Assembly: GCA_946480715.1 (NCBI GenBank)
Contig: CAMLKK010000008.1
Coordinates: forward strand, 1 to 64,000
From: an uncultured Bacteriovorax sp.
GTDB taxonomy: Bacteria > Bdellovibrionota > Bacteriovoracia > Bacteriovoracales > Bacteriovoracaceae
DNA length: 64,000 nucleotides
Reading direction: 5' to 3'
In this document: positions 26,742 to 34,448 of the stretch, in pieces
Layout of the letters: each line of letters opens with the position of its first letter
Numbering within the stretch: the first letter of the stretch is position 1
Program-made: the position numbers and the translations under genes
Notes under the pieces: generated by a model
Databases searched by the model: none
What the model saw: only the letters and a program-made list of their open reading frames with translations
Told to the model about the DNA's origin: nothing

Positions 26742-27686
26742 TTAATATTTAATGAGACCAATTTCTCTTAAACGTTGAGTAAGGAATTCACCAGCTGTAA
26801 TTGGTGGATGTTTTGCTCCAGCACCAACACATGAAGGAATGCATTTAAGTTCAGCTTGCGAGTGCGGGTGAACAAAAAATGGCATTGAGAAACGAGCAGA
26901 TCCATCATCACTAGGATTAATTACTCTGTGAGTTGTTGATGGAAGAACGTTGTTCGTAATTCTCGACATCATATCACCTGTATCAACAACGATTTCACCT
27001 GGACGGCTTTCAACATCCAACCAAGTTCCATCGCGCTCGAGAAGTTGCAGACCTGAATCTGTTGCTCCAACAAGCATCGTGATGAGGTTGATATCTTCAT
27101 GAGCTGCTGCTCTAATTGAATTTTTTGTATCTTCACCTTTAGTTGGTGGATAGTGAATGGTTCTGATGATTGAGTTTCCGTCTTTAATCATGTCGGCAAA
27201 GTATGAAGAAGGAACATCGAGACCTTTACCAATGGCCTCAAGAAGAATTCCAGAAGTCATGTCCATCGCATCGTAAAGCTCAGTGAAAGCTTTTTTAAAT
27301 TCTGCCACTTCTGATGGCCATACGTTTTCCGGATAAACACCATTGTATTGAGAAGAAGCTGCTAGTTCGCGTCCCACGTGCCAGAATTCTTTTAGATCTG
27401 GATTCTTATTATCTTTTGCGTGTTCAGTTTTAAATGGAGTATATCCACGCTGACCACCATTGTTCATTTTGTATTTGAGTTTTGTTTCAAGTGGAAGATT
27501 AAAAAATTCTTTAACAAGTTCATAAGCAAGATCGATCTTTTTTTGCTCAATCGTGTGATCTTTTAAAATGATGAAGCCGTAATCTTTCAATCCAGAAAAG
27601 ATGTCGTCGACAAACTTAATTTTATCGTTTTGTGAACCGTTCACGTAGCTTAGTAAACTTAGTTCAGGTACTTTTCTCTTCGTCAT
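26742..27686 (-). CDS. 2-oxoglutarate/Fe(II) oxygenase, isopenicillin N synthase family
   Basis: 314 residues, full length. The N-terminal DIOX_N-type region (FSGLKDYGFIILKDH) is followed by the Fe(II) site HEDIN (His-x-Asp) and the distal His in STTHRVINP, then RFSMPFF with the Arg-x-Ser that binds 2-oxoglutarate carboxylate. Members oxidise small molecules; the substrate cannot be read from sequence. Stands alone, 2 bases from the convergent barrel gene. Confidence 0.92.
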   Translation of the reverse strand: MTKRKVPELSLLSYVNGSQNDKIKFVDDIFSGLKDYGFIILKDHTIEQKKIDLAYELVKEFFNLPLETKLKYKMNNGGQRGYTPFKTEHAKDNKNPDLKEFWHVGRELAASSQYNGVYPENVWPSEVAEFKKAFTELYDAMDMTSGILLEAIGKGLDVPSSYFADMIKDGNSIIRTIHYPPTKGEDTKNSIRAAAHEDINLITMLVGATDSGLQLLERDGTWLDVESRPGEIVVDTGDMMSRITNNVLPSTTHRVINPSDDGSARFSMPFFVHPHSQAELKCIPSCVGAGAKHPPITAGEFLTQRLREIGLIKY

Positions 27687-27860
27687 ACAATCCTCTTCCG
27701 GTTTAAAATTACTTTTGTGGAACTATAGCAAAGGTTCGGGAATTCTAGTTATAGAAAACCCATAGTTCTCCTATCTAATTTGTAGATATCGCATAGGTGG
27801 AGCTTCCTCGCAATGAGAGTGTAAAATCCACAGGGATGGACTGAGTGCAGAGTTGTTAAG

Positions 27861-28544
27861 TTATTTGAATATGAGGGATCCAACGCGGATATAGTCCGCC
27901 CCTTCTTCGAGAGCAATCTTATAGTCCTGGCTCATTCCCATAGAGAGCTTGAGATCGCTTAGGTGATATTTATCAATCAGGGCACCCTTAATGCGATTGA
28001 GCTCCTGAAAACACTTCCTGGCCGACTCCTCGAAGTTTTCTGTGCGAATAGATCCCATGGTCATAAGGCCATGCAATTTGAGCTTCGATTCTTTTTTCTG
28101 CTGAATGAGTTCCACAGCACTGCAGAGTTCTTCCCACGATTCAAATCCCGATTTTTCTGCTTCATCAGAAGTTTTTACCTGGAAAAAGATCTTGAGCTCA
28201 GAACCTTTAAACTCTTGCTCACGTTTAAAAAGTTCTTCTAATAAACGAAGTGAATCAACAGAATGAACTGAATAGAGATTAGGAATTTTTACCAGCTCAC
28301 GGACTTTGTTGGTTTGAAGATGACCGATAAAATGCCAGCGAACTTTATCCAATTTTTTTTCGACAAATGAATTGGCCTTTTCAAGCAAATCACTTGTGCG
28401 GTTTTCTCCAAAATCCTGCATGCCTGCTTCATAAGCAAGAATGACATCTTCTATCGGTGAGTATTTCGTCACGGCCACAAGATGTGCGCCTCGACACTCG
28501 GTCTTCAGCGCACTGATATTTTGCTTAATCTTGTTTGGACTCAT
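27861..28544 (-). CDS. pyridoxal-phosphate homeostasis protein, YggS/PLPBP family
   Basis: 227 residues. The PLP lysine lies in LVAVTKYSP, with FGENR following and HFIGHLQTNKVREL in the middle; late SMGMSQDYKIALEEGADYIRVG is the family signature. It binds PLP and buffers its level and amino-acid metabolism without clear enzyme activity. It overlaps the upstream gene by 20 bases. Confidence 0.96.
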   Translation of the reverse strand: MSPNKIKQNISALKTECRGAHLVAVTKYSPIEDVILAYEAGMQDFGENRTSDLLEKANSFVEKKLDKVRWHFIGHLQTNKVRELVKIPNLYSVHSVDSLRLLEELFKREQEFKGSELKIFFQVKTSDEAEKSGFESWEELCSAVELIQQKKESKLKLHGLMTMGSIRTENFEESARKCFQELNRIKGALIDKYHLSDLKLSMGMSQDYKIALEEGADYIRVGSLIFK

Positions 28545-28851
28545 TTTTCTTTTTGAATTTGAATTTTGCTTCCACTTCTACATCGTAGCGATCGAGAATA
28601 TCCATCGCGATTTTCGAAGCATCAACTTTCGCAAGATAGTTTCTTAGTTCTTCGCGAATGCCGTTTGTGAAATCTTCTTTAGCGCCTTTTGCATTTTGCA
28701 CGAGGCCTGAGAGAATTTCTTTCGGCAGAGGAAGATCTTCCAATATCTTTTTAACAGATTCCTCTGTCATGAAAGCTGCGCCTACGCCGACTGATACAAC
28801 TTTTTTAATGATGCCATCGAGCGGAGAATTTTTATTTTCTTTGTCCGACAT
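28525..28851 (-). CDS. phasin-like/coiled-coil protein of unknown function
   Basis: 108 residues, preceded by GGGAG. The body (IIKKVVSVGVGAAFMTEESVKKILEDLPLPKEIL) and a long helix with a Lys-rich tail resemble small phasin-like or PHA-regulator-like proteins in layout, but the match is weak. No membrane segment or signal. Sits between the START-domain gene and yggS in one operon. Confidence 0.75.
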   Translation of the reverse strand: MSDKENKNSPLDGIIKKVVSVGVGAAFMTEESVKKILEDLPLPKEILSGLVQNAKGAKEDFTNGIREELRNYLAKVDASKIAMDILDRYDVEVEAKFKFKKKNESKQD

Positions 28852-28866
28852 ATGTGACTCCCTTTT

Positions 28867-29292
28867 CTATCTAGACTTCGCTCTCTTGAAAAAAGACTCC
28901 ATCATGAGAGGAAGATTTTTAGATGTTAGTGCTGAAAGAATTGAATTCGGAGCAAACATTTTGAAATCGACTTCAAGTGTATAAGTAACTTCTGTTTTTC
29001 CGTTTCCAAGATCTTTGAGTTTCCACTCACCTTCATTCTTCTTGAAAAGATCACCAGAGTCTAGGGTCCATGAAACATTCGTCGGACGAGTTTGTTTTGT
29101 CGCGAGTGTGTATTTAAAACTTTTAATCATGTTGACTGAATATTCAACTTTCGCACTTTTTTCGTCTTGGCTTAGAACTTTTGTGCTTGAGACGCCATCG
29201 ACGAATTCAGGGTATTTTGCGTAATCAACGATAACATCATAAAGCTTGTTGATATCAACATCGACAATTTCCGTGCGTGTAGCTGTGGCCAT
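28867..29292 (-). CDS. START/COQ10-like (SRPBCC) protein
   Basis: 141 residues from ATG 29292, chosen because GGAGG lies 7 bases upstream; the longer frame would add an unlikely N-terminus and overlap glpX. The pattern VDVDINKLYDVIVDYAKYPEFVDGVSS is the start of polyketide-cyclase/COQ10 START domains, which hold a hydrophobic ligand. The ligand is unknown. Same operon direction as glpX upstream. Confidence 0.85.
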   Translation of the reverse strand: MATATRTEIVDVDINKLYDVIVDYAKYPEFVDGVSSTKVLSQDEKSAKVEYSVNMIKSFKYTLATKQTRPTNVSWTLDSGDLFKKNEGEWKLKDLGNGKTEVTYTLEVDFKMFAPNSILSALTSKNLPLMMESFFKRAKSR

Positions 29293-29338
29293 AACATTTC
29301 CTCCATAAAACATTAAAAAAAATAAAAATATGTACTGC

Positions 29339-30292
29339 TTAATATCTAGGTTTAGTATCAAAGTGATGTTCCGCCTCAATATGTCTGATCGTTCCTGAGC
29401 TTGAGCGCATAACGATAGAGTGAGTAATCGCTCCCCATGATTTAAATTTTACACCACGAAGGAAATTTCCTGAAGTCACACCTGTCGCTACGAACATGAC
29501 GTTCCCACGAGCAAGATCATCCAGTTTGAAAACTTTGTTTAAATCCGTAATCCCCATTGCTTTTGCGCGAGCTTTTTCTTCATCGTGTCTCCACTGAAGA
29601 ATTCCCTGGAAGTCTCCGCCCATACATCTCATCGCTGCAGCCGCGAGAACACCTTCTGGGGCTCCACCGATCCCGAAGAGAATATCAACACCTGAGTTTG
29701 GATCACAACATGCAATTGCTGCTGAAACGTCACCATCACCGATGAGTTGAATACGTGCGCCTGCCTCTCTGATTTCCGCAATAAGATCTGCGTGGCGAGG
29801 ACGATCAAGCACGATTGCTGTTAAATCAGCAATACGACATTTTTTTGCATCGGCCAGGCGGCGAAGATTTTCGCGTGCTGATTCATTGATATCGATGACT
29901 CCACGACCTTCACGGCCGCAGGCGATTTTTTTCATGTATGTATCTGGAGCGTGCAGGAAATTTCCTTTTTCAGCAATCGCCATAACAGAAATTGAATTGT
30001 ATCCACCAGTCGCACACACTGTTGTTCCTTCTAGTGGATCAAGAGCGATTTCAAGTTCAGCACCTTTTCCCGTACCAACTTTTTCACCGATATAAAGCAT
30101 TGGAGCTTCATCGCGCTCACCTTCACCGATAACAACCGTTGCATCACACTCAACTGAATCAAGCATTGCTCTCATAGCATCTACGGCCGCTTGATCAGCA
30201 GCTTTTTCATCTCCGCGTCCCATTAATCTGGCCGAAGCGATGGCCGCCATTTCAGTTACACGAACAAATTCAAGCGCGAGGTTACGATTCAT
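29339..30292 (-). CDS. glpX: fructose-1,6-bisphosphatase class II (GlpX type)
   Basis: 317 residues. It removes the 1-phosphate of fructose-1,6-bisphosphate in gluconeogenesis. Motifs: VIGEGERDEAPMLYIGE near residue 55-70 and LDPLEGTTVCATG, the metal site; GIGGAPEGVLAAAAMRCMGG is the late signature. No other gluconeogenesis gene is adjacent. Full length and intact. Confidence 0.96.
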   Translation of the reverse strand: MNRNLALEFVRVTEMAAIASARLMGRGDEKAADQAAVDAMRAMLDSVECDATVVIGEGERDEAPMLYIGEKVGTGKGAELEIALDPLEGTTVCATGGYNSISVMAIAEKGNFLHAPDTYMKKIACGREGRGVIDINESARENLRRLADAKKCRIADLTAIVLDRPRHADLIAEIREAGARIQLIGDGDVSAAIACCDPNSGVDILFGIGGAPEGVLAAAAMRCMGGDFQGILQWRHDEEKARAKAMGITDLNKVFKLDDLARGNVMFVATGVTSGNFLRGVKFKSWGAITHSIVMRSSSGTIRHIEAEHHFDTKPRY

Positions 30293-30370
30293 TTTATAGC
30301 TCCCTAGTCTAATTACACGTTTTCCACGGTCGATTATAATGGGATTAAGGAGCTTAGGGAAGAAAAAGGT

Positions 30371-31093
30371 CTAACCGCCAAGTTTATAAATGAGAAACTC
30401 TTTGGCATCGAGGGGAAGATGATCGAGAGAAATTTTGCGAACAACGCCTAACGCCATCTCGACTTTATCCGGGGCAACTGTGGGATCAATTTGAAAAACA
30501 AATTCATCCTCTAAGGCCAGCGGAGTCTCTAAATCTCTTTGAGTCATCACGCGGCCACTCTTAAGACCCACGCCTTCTTCCCACTCGATAAAATGTTCCA
30601 TCATGAGAATTTGAAAACGCGAAATTCCTGTAGAAGTATGCTCCCACACGAAAACATCGAGAACACCATCGGCCTTCAGCCAGTATTTTAAATTGTTCGG
30701 AAGCTCGAGAGAAAGATCTGTTTTGTGAAGCGGTTTAATGTGCAGAGCAATGTTGTCGTAAGAAAGAAATCCACGCATCTTTTCTTCGAAACTAATGCTT
30801 GAATCAAATGAGAGTCCTAGCGAAGCTTCACGCACCCACTGAACTTTTCCTTTTACTTTAATTGTCGACGTTCTCCAGTGAAGCTCGCCGGCAATATCAC
30901 TTCCAACACGATAAGAATGCGTTCCATCACGAAAACACAACTGCATTCCCGTGACTGAAATGTCTTTAACTTCAAAGACCATATGATTGTCGTTTGCTTC
31001 TTTAAAAATCATGAATCCAAAAGGAAAACGGGGAAAAACACGTTTCTCCAATTCTTGAAAATCTGTTTTGATTAAACTTAAGTGTCTTTCCAA
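30371..31093 (-). CDS. PilZ-domain protein
   Basis: 240 residues from a TTG start with AGGAG six bases upstream. The first half holds a PilZ domain: the basic entry KRVFPRFPF (Arg pair) and DISVTGMQL, the (D/N)xSxxG motif that binds cyclic di-GMP. The second half (about 110-240) has no family I know. PilZ proteins tune motility, surface growth or predation in relatives. Divergent from pgsA. Confidence 0.85.
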   Translation of the reverse strand: MERHLSLIKTDFQELEKRVFPRFPFGFMIFKEANDNHMVFEVKDISVTGMQLCFRDGTHSYRVGSDIAGELHWRTSTIKVKGKVQWVREASLGLSFDSSISFEEKMRGFLSYDNIALHIKPLHKTDLSLELPNNLKYWLKADGVLDVFVWEHTSTGISRFQILMMEHFIEWEEGVGLKSGRVMTQRDLETPLALEDEFVFQIDPTVAPDKVEMALGVVRKISLDHLPLDAKEFLIYKLGG

Positions 31094-31162
31094 TTTTTTC
31101 TCCTAGTAAGCTTTGCTACTCTTAGGTTAAAATAGACTTCAAATTTAGATAAGAAGGAAAAT

Positions 31163-31825
31163 ATGGACAATCAAAATGCGGAATCTCCTCAGGCTTCCAA
31201 TGAGTGGGAAATAGACAATCTTCCCAATCGATTGACTATGTTTAGGGTTATTCTCATCCCGATCATCATTTTCTCTTTATTTGCTACGATCGGACAGTTT
31301 GAATGGGCGAGAAATCACACTAGTCTTCTCAACTATGTCGCTGCCTGGACTTTTGTGGCCGCTTCCATCACCGACTTTTTTGATGGCTACATTGCCCGCA
31401 AAAAAAATATCGTCACTGTCTTTGGATCTTTCCTTGATCCAATCGCAGATAAATTTCTCGTCATTTCATCACTGGTCATGCTTCAGTCGCTCAATCGCGT
31501 TCATGTGCTTATTGTTCTCATTCTCATTTTACGTGAGATGTACATCACAGCTCTACGTTTGCTGGCGATGGAAAAAGGAATCAGCGTTCCTGTTGGAACT
31601 TTAGGTAAATGGAAAACTGCCACACAGATGGTAGGGATTCCTCTCCTCATGGCCTACGATACTCCATGGGGAATTGATATGCCGTTGATCGGAACAATCC
31701 TCATGTATTTATCTTCACTCATCTCTGTTTATTCCGCGCTCGAATATTCTCTTGGACTGATTAAAAAAATCAGAATCGTTCAGAAAGAGAAAAAGAAATT
31801 AAAAAGGACATTGGCCGATGGTTAG
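31163..31825 (+). CDS. pgsA: CDP-diacylglycerol--glycerol-3-phosphate 3-phosphatidyltransferase
   Basis: 220 residues, several membrane segments. The CDP-alcohol phosphotransferase motif D-G-x2-A-R-x8-G-x3-D-x3-D is seen in FFDGYIARKKN followed by FGSFLDPIADK. This step commits lipid to phosphatidylglycerol and cardiolipin. An N-terminal extension of about 20 polar residues comes before the usual NLPNRLTMFR start. First gene of the pgsA-serB-panD-LRR operon; serB overlaps its end by 8 bases. Confidence 0.95.
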   Translation: MDNQNAESPQASNEWEIDNLPNRLTMFRVILIPIIIFSLFATIGQFEWARNHTSLLNYVAAWTFVAASITDFFDGYIARKKNIVTVFGSFLDPIADKFLVISSLVMLQSLNRVHVLIVLILILREMYITALRLLAMEKGISVPVGTLGKWKTATQMVGIPLLMAYDTPWGIDMPLIGTILMYLSSLISVYSALEYSLGLIKKIRIVQKEKKKLKRTLADG

Positions 31826-33029
31826 AAAACATCCGCACGACCTCAGCAATAAAACTATTCTTGTCACTGTTTCGGGTCCAGATGGTCCTGGTATCACTTC
31901 TCGACTGATGAAAATCACCAGTGAATATGATGTTGATGTTCTGGACATGGGTCAGGCCGTTACGCATGGACTACTTTCTCTTTCATTCGTTTTGGGACTG
32001 AAGCCAGACGAGAAAAACGGAAACGGAAATGTTTTAAAAGATCTTCTTTTTGAAGCGAACCTGATGGGTCTCACGTTAAGTTATAAAGTTGTTGAAGAAA
32101 AAGTTTCAACTCTAGAAATGACCGGTGAAAAATTCATCGTGACTTGTGTAACTCCACAAACAATCACGGCACATTTTATTTCCGATATCGCTCATGTTCT
32201 CGCTGATTGTAAAATCAACATTGAAAGAATTGATAAAGTCTCTCCCCGCGAATTTTCTTCTCTTGAAATTACAACCACAATTCCGCGTGCGCTCGATACA
32301 AAATTTCTAAAAGAAGAATTGATGAGAGTTTCCACACTTCATAAAGTAGATGTGGCCTTCTTAAAAGATAATGTTTTCAGACGCAATAAACGCTTGATCG
32401 TGTTTGATATGGATTCAACCCTCATTCAGGCCGAAGTTATAGATGAACTCGCCGAAGTCGCAGGTGTAGGTGCTGAAGTAAAAGAGATCACTCATCGCGC
32501 GATGAATGGCGAAATTGATTTCGATGAATCACTTCGCTTGAGAGTAAGTAAGTTGCAAGGATTACCTGCCAGCAAAATGCAGGAAATTCTCGAGCATCTT
32601 CCTCTTACTCCGGGAGTTGAAGAGTTCATCCAGACGATTAAAAAACTTGGTTACAAAGTGGCCCTCATCTCCGGGGGATTTACTTTTTTTGCTGATGCTT
32701 TAAAGAAGAAACTCGGACTGGATTACTCTTTTGCCAATGAGCTTGAAATCATCGATGATAAACTTACAGGTAAAGTTGTCGGAACGATTGTCAATGCCAA
32801 CCAAAAGGCGATTTTGGTGAAACTCATTGCTCAACAAGAAAATATTTCACTTGAGCAAGTTGTCGCTATCGGCGACGGTGCCAATGATCTTCCGATGCTG
32901 GCGACAGCAGGGTTGGGAATTGCTTTTCACGCAAAAGACATTGTGAGAAAAGAAGCTCAACAACATTTAAGTCACGGGCCGATGACATCAATTCTCTACT
33001 TTTTGGGAATTCCTGGCCCGAATAATTAG
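31818..33029 (+). CDS. serB: phosphoserine phosphatase with ACT domains
   Basis: 403 residues. The N-terminal half (about 1-190) holds two ACT-like regulatory modules (VTVSGPDGPGITSRLM and FIVTCVTPQTITAHFISDIA). The HAD phosphatase follows: FDMDSTLIQAEVIDELAEVAG with the nucleophile Asp, ISGGFTFF, and GDGANDLPML. It makes serine from phosphoserine; the ACT part suggests amino-acid control. Overlaps pgsA. Confidence 0.96.
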   Translation: MVRKHPHDLSNKTILVTVSGPDGPGITSRLMKITSEYDVDVLDMGQAVTHGLLSLSFVLGLKPDEKNGNGNVLKDLLFEANLMGLTLSYKVVEEKVSTLEMTGEKFIVTCVTPQTITAHFISDIAHVLADCKINIERIDKVSPREFSSLEITTTIPRALDTKFLKEELMRVSTLHKVDVAFLKDNVFRRNKRLIVFDMDSTLIQAEVIDELAEVAGVGAEVKEITHRAMNGEIDFDESLRLRVSKLQGLPASKMQEILEHLPLTPGVEEFIQTIKKLGYKVALISGGFTFFADALKKKLGLDYSFANELEIIDDKLTGKVVGTIVNANQKAILVKLIAQQENISLEQVVAIGDGANDLPMLATAGLGIAFHAKDIVRKEAQQHLSHGPMTSILYFLGIPGPNN

Positions 33030-33053
33030 AACTAACAAAGCGCGAGCAAGAAT

Positions 33054-33398
33054 ATGTTAAGACAGTTGTTACAAAGTAAAATCCATAAAGCAACGATCAC
33101 TGGAGCGGATCTTTCCTACATTGGAAGCATCACCATTGATCAGGATCTGCTCGATAAAGTTGATCTCTGGGCCGGTCAGAAAGTTACAGTCGTAAGTAAT
33201 ACTTCGGGAGCTCGCCTTGAGACTTACGTTATTGCAGGTGAACGAGGCTCTGGAATGGTTTGCATTAACGGAGCTGCTGCCCTTCTCATAAAAAAAGGTG
33301 AAGAAGTTATCATTTTCAGTTACGCTTTAAGTGACAGACCAATTAAGGCCCGTTGCATATTGGTCGACTCGCATAATAAATACGTTCAGGATTTATAA
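33054..33398 (+). CDS. panD: aspartate 1-decarboxylase precursor
   Basis: 114 residues. PanD makes beta-alanine for pantothenate and CoA using a pyruvoyl group formed by self-cleavage. The cleavage pair Gly-Ser lies in SYIGSITID at about residue 25, followed by VVSNTSGARLETYVI and GERGSGMVCINGAAA, both family hallmarks. Placed 24 bases after serB. Confidence 0.96.
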   Translation: MLRQLLQSKIHKATITGADLSYIGSITIDQDLLDKVDLWAGQKVTVVSNTSGARLETYVIAGERGSGMVCINGAAALLIKKGEEVIIFSYALSDRPIKARCILVDSHNKYVQDL

Positions 33399-33402
33399 AC
33401 AG

Positions 33403-33996
33403 ATGATGGATTCCCTGTTTGAAAAAAAGATGACGATTAAGTGTTTAGACACTGAGACTCGTTTTCCAATTGAATGTTTAAACATTTGGGACATTACTGA
33501 TTTAGAAATTATTGGCGGTAATTTTACATTTTTTCCAGAAGATATTTCGCAACTTGCTCATCTTAGAAAATTAAGTTTAGTTTCAACGAAAGTCGCAAAA
33601 CTTCCCGCAGAACTTTTTAAACTTCCCGAACTTGAATATCTCAATTTAAAAAACAATCGCATTGAAACTCTTCCTCCGCTCTACGAACAGACTCAAATTA
33701 AAGAACTGATTTTAGGAAGAAATTTTCTGACTGAAGATTCGCTGGTGACTTTTTTCAGCAGCTTTAAAAAACTGCAGGTTTTGGATTTAGGACACAATTT
33801 TTTAAATGTTCTGCCCGCTAGTTTGTTTGAACTGAAAGAATTAAGAAGACTGAATCTTGAGAGTAATCGCCTTCGCGATCTGCATCCCAAGTTAAAATCT
33901 CTTGATAAACTCGCGCACCTTTCTCTTAATCACAACAGCTTCTCTTTGGAAGAAAAGCAGTCCATCGAAAAAGATTACAACATCGAATTAGCTTAA
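33403..33996 (+). CDS. leucine-rich-repeat protein
   Basis: 197 residues from ATG 33403, 4 bases after panD's stop. About six LRR units of 23 residues run from about 40 to 180 (LRKLSLVSTKVAKLPAEL, LEYLNLKNNRIETLP, LQVLDLGHNFLNVLP, LRRLNLESNRLRDL). No signal peptide, so it is likely cytosolic and binds a protein partner. Its stop overlaps the convergent cNMP gene by 4 bases. Confidence 0.85.
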   Translation: MMDSLFEKKMTIKCLDTETRFPIECLNIWDITDLEIIGGNFTFFPEDISQLAHLRKLSLVSTKVAKLPAELFKLPELEYLNLKNNRIETLPPLYEQTQIKELILGRNFLTEDSLVTFFSSFKKLQVLDLGHNFLNVLPASLFELKELRRLNLESNRLRDLHPKLKSLDKLAHLSLNHNSFSLEEKQSIEKDYNIELA

Positions 33997-34340
33997 ATTT
34001 TGATTCTTGCGTTTGCTTTTCTTAGACGATCAAGAAGAGTGTGCAGAAGCGCTGTAAACCATTTTGGGAGACCGGCCAGTGTTCCCTCTAGTTTCTCAGT
34101 GGGAATGATGACAAGAACCGATTCAGTCATCGCTTGCACTGATGCTGAACGTGGGTGTTTATCCAGAAACGACATTTCACCAACTAGTTCACCAGAAATA
34201 ATCGTTCCGATTTGGTGTTCCTTATCCCCTTTACGTTTAAAAACGGCAAGCGTTCCTGACTGCAGATAATACATCTCTGTACTCTCTTCGCCTTCACGCA
34301 ATAAGTATTCACCTGGATTCAACTTGATTGATTCACTCAT
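33993..34340 (-). CDS. stand-alone cyclic-nucleotide-binding-domain protein
   Basis: 115 residues consisting of one CRP-like ligand domain. GEYLLREGEESTEMYYLQSG and the phosphate-binding cassette GELVGEMSFLDKHPRSASV are visible, with the Arg-Ser pair kept. No DNA-binding helix-turn-helix follows, so it must act through a partner rather than on a promoter. Single gene. Confidence 0.9.
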   Translation of the reverse strand: MSESIKLNPGEYLLREGEESTEMYYLQSGTLAVFKRKGDKEHQIGTIISGELVGEMSFLDKHPRSASVQAMTESVLVIIPTEKLEGTLAGLPKWFTALLHTLLDRLRKANARIKI

Positions 34341-34407
34341 CGATTATTCCTAAATTAGGGATGTTCAAAATTAGTGTATCAAAGTTTGAAAAAGAAAAAA
34401 GTGAGGC

Positions 34408-34440
34408 AAAAAAAAGAAGCGGAGTCGTAGGACTCCGCTC
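34408..34440 (-). terminator. intrinsic terminator after clpB
   Basis: Stem AGCGGAGTC (34418-34426) with GACTCCGCT (34431-34439), 4-base loop, followed on the minus strand by an interrupted T-run (the A-tract at 34408-34417). Confidence 0.85.
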
Positions 34441-34448
34441 AGGTATAA

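Noticed and set aside
33331..33402. N-terminal extension of the LRR protein into panD
   Set aside because: The extra residues lie in panD coding sequence, and an ATG pair directly after the panD stop gives a natural start.
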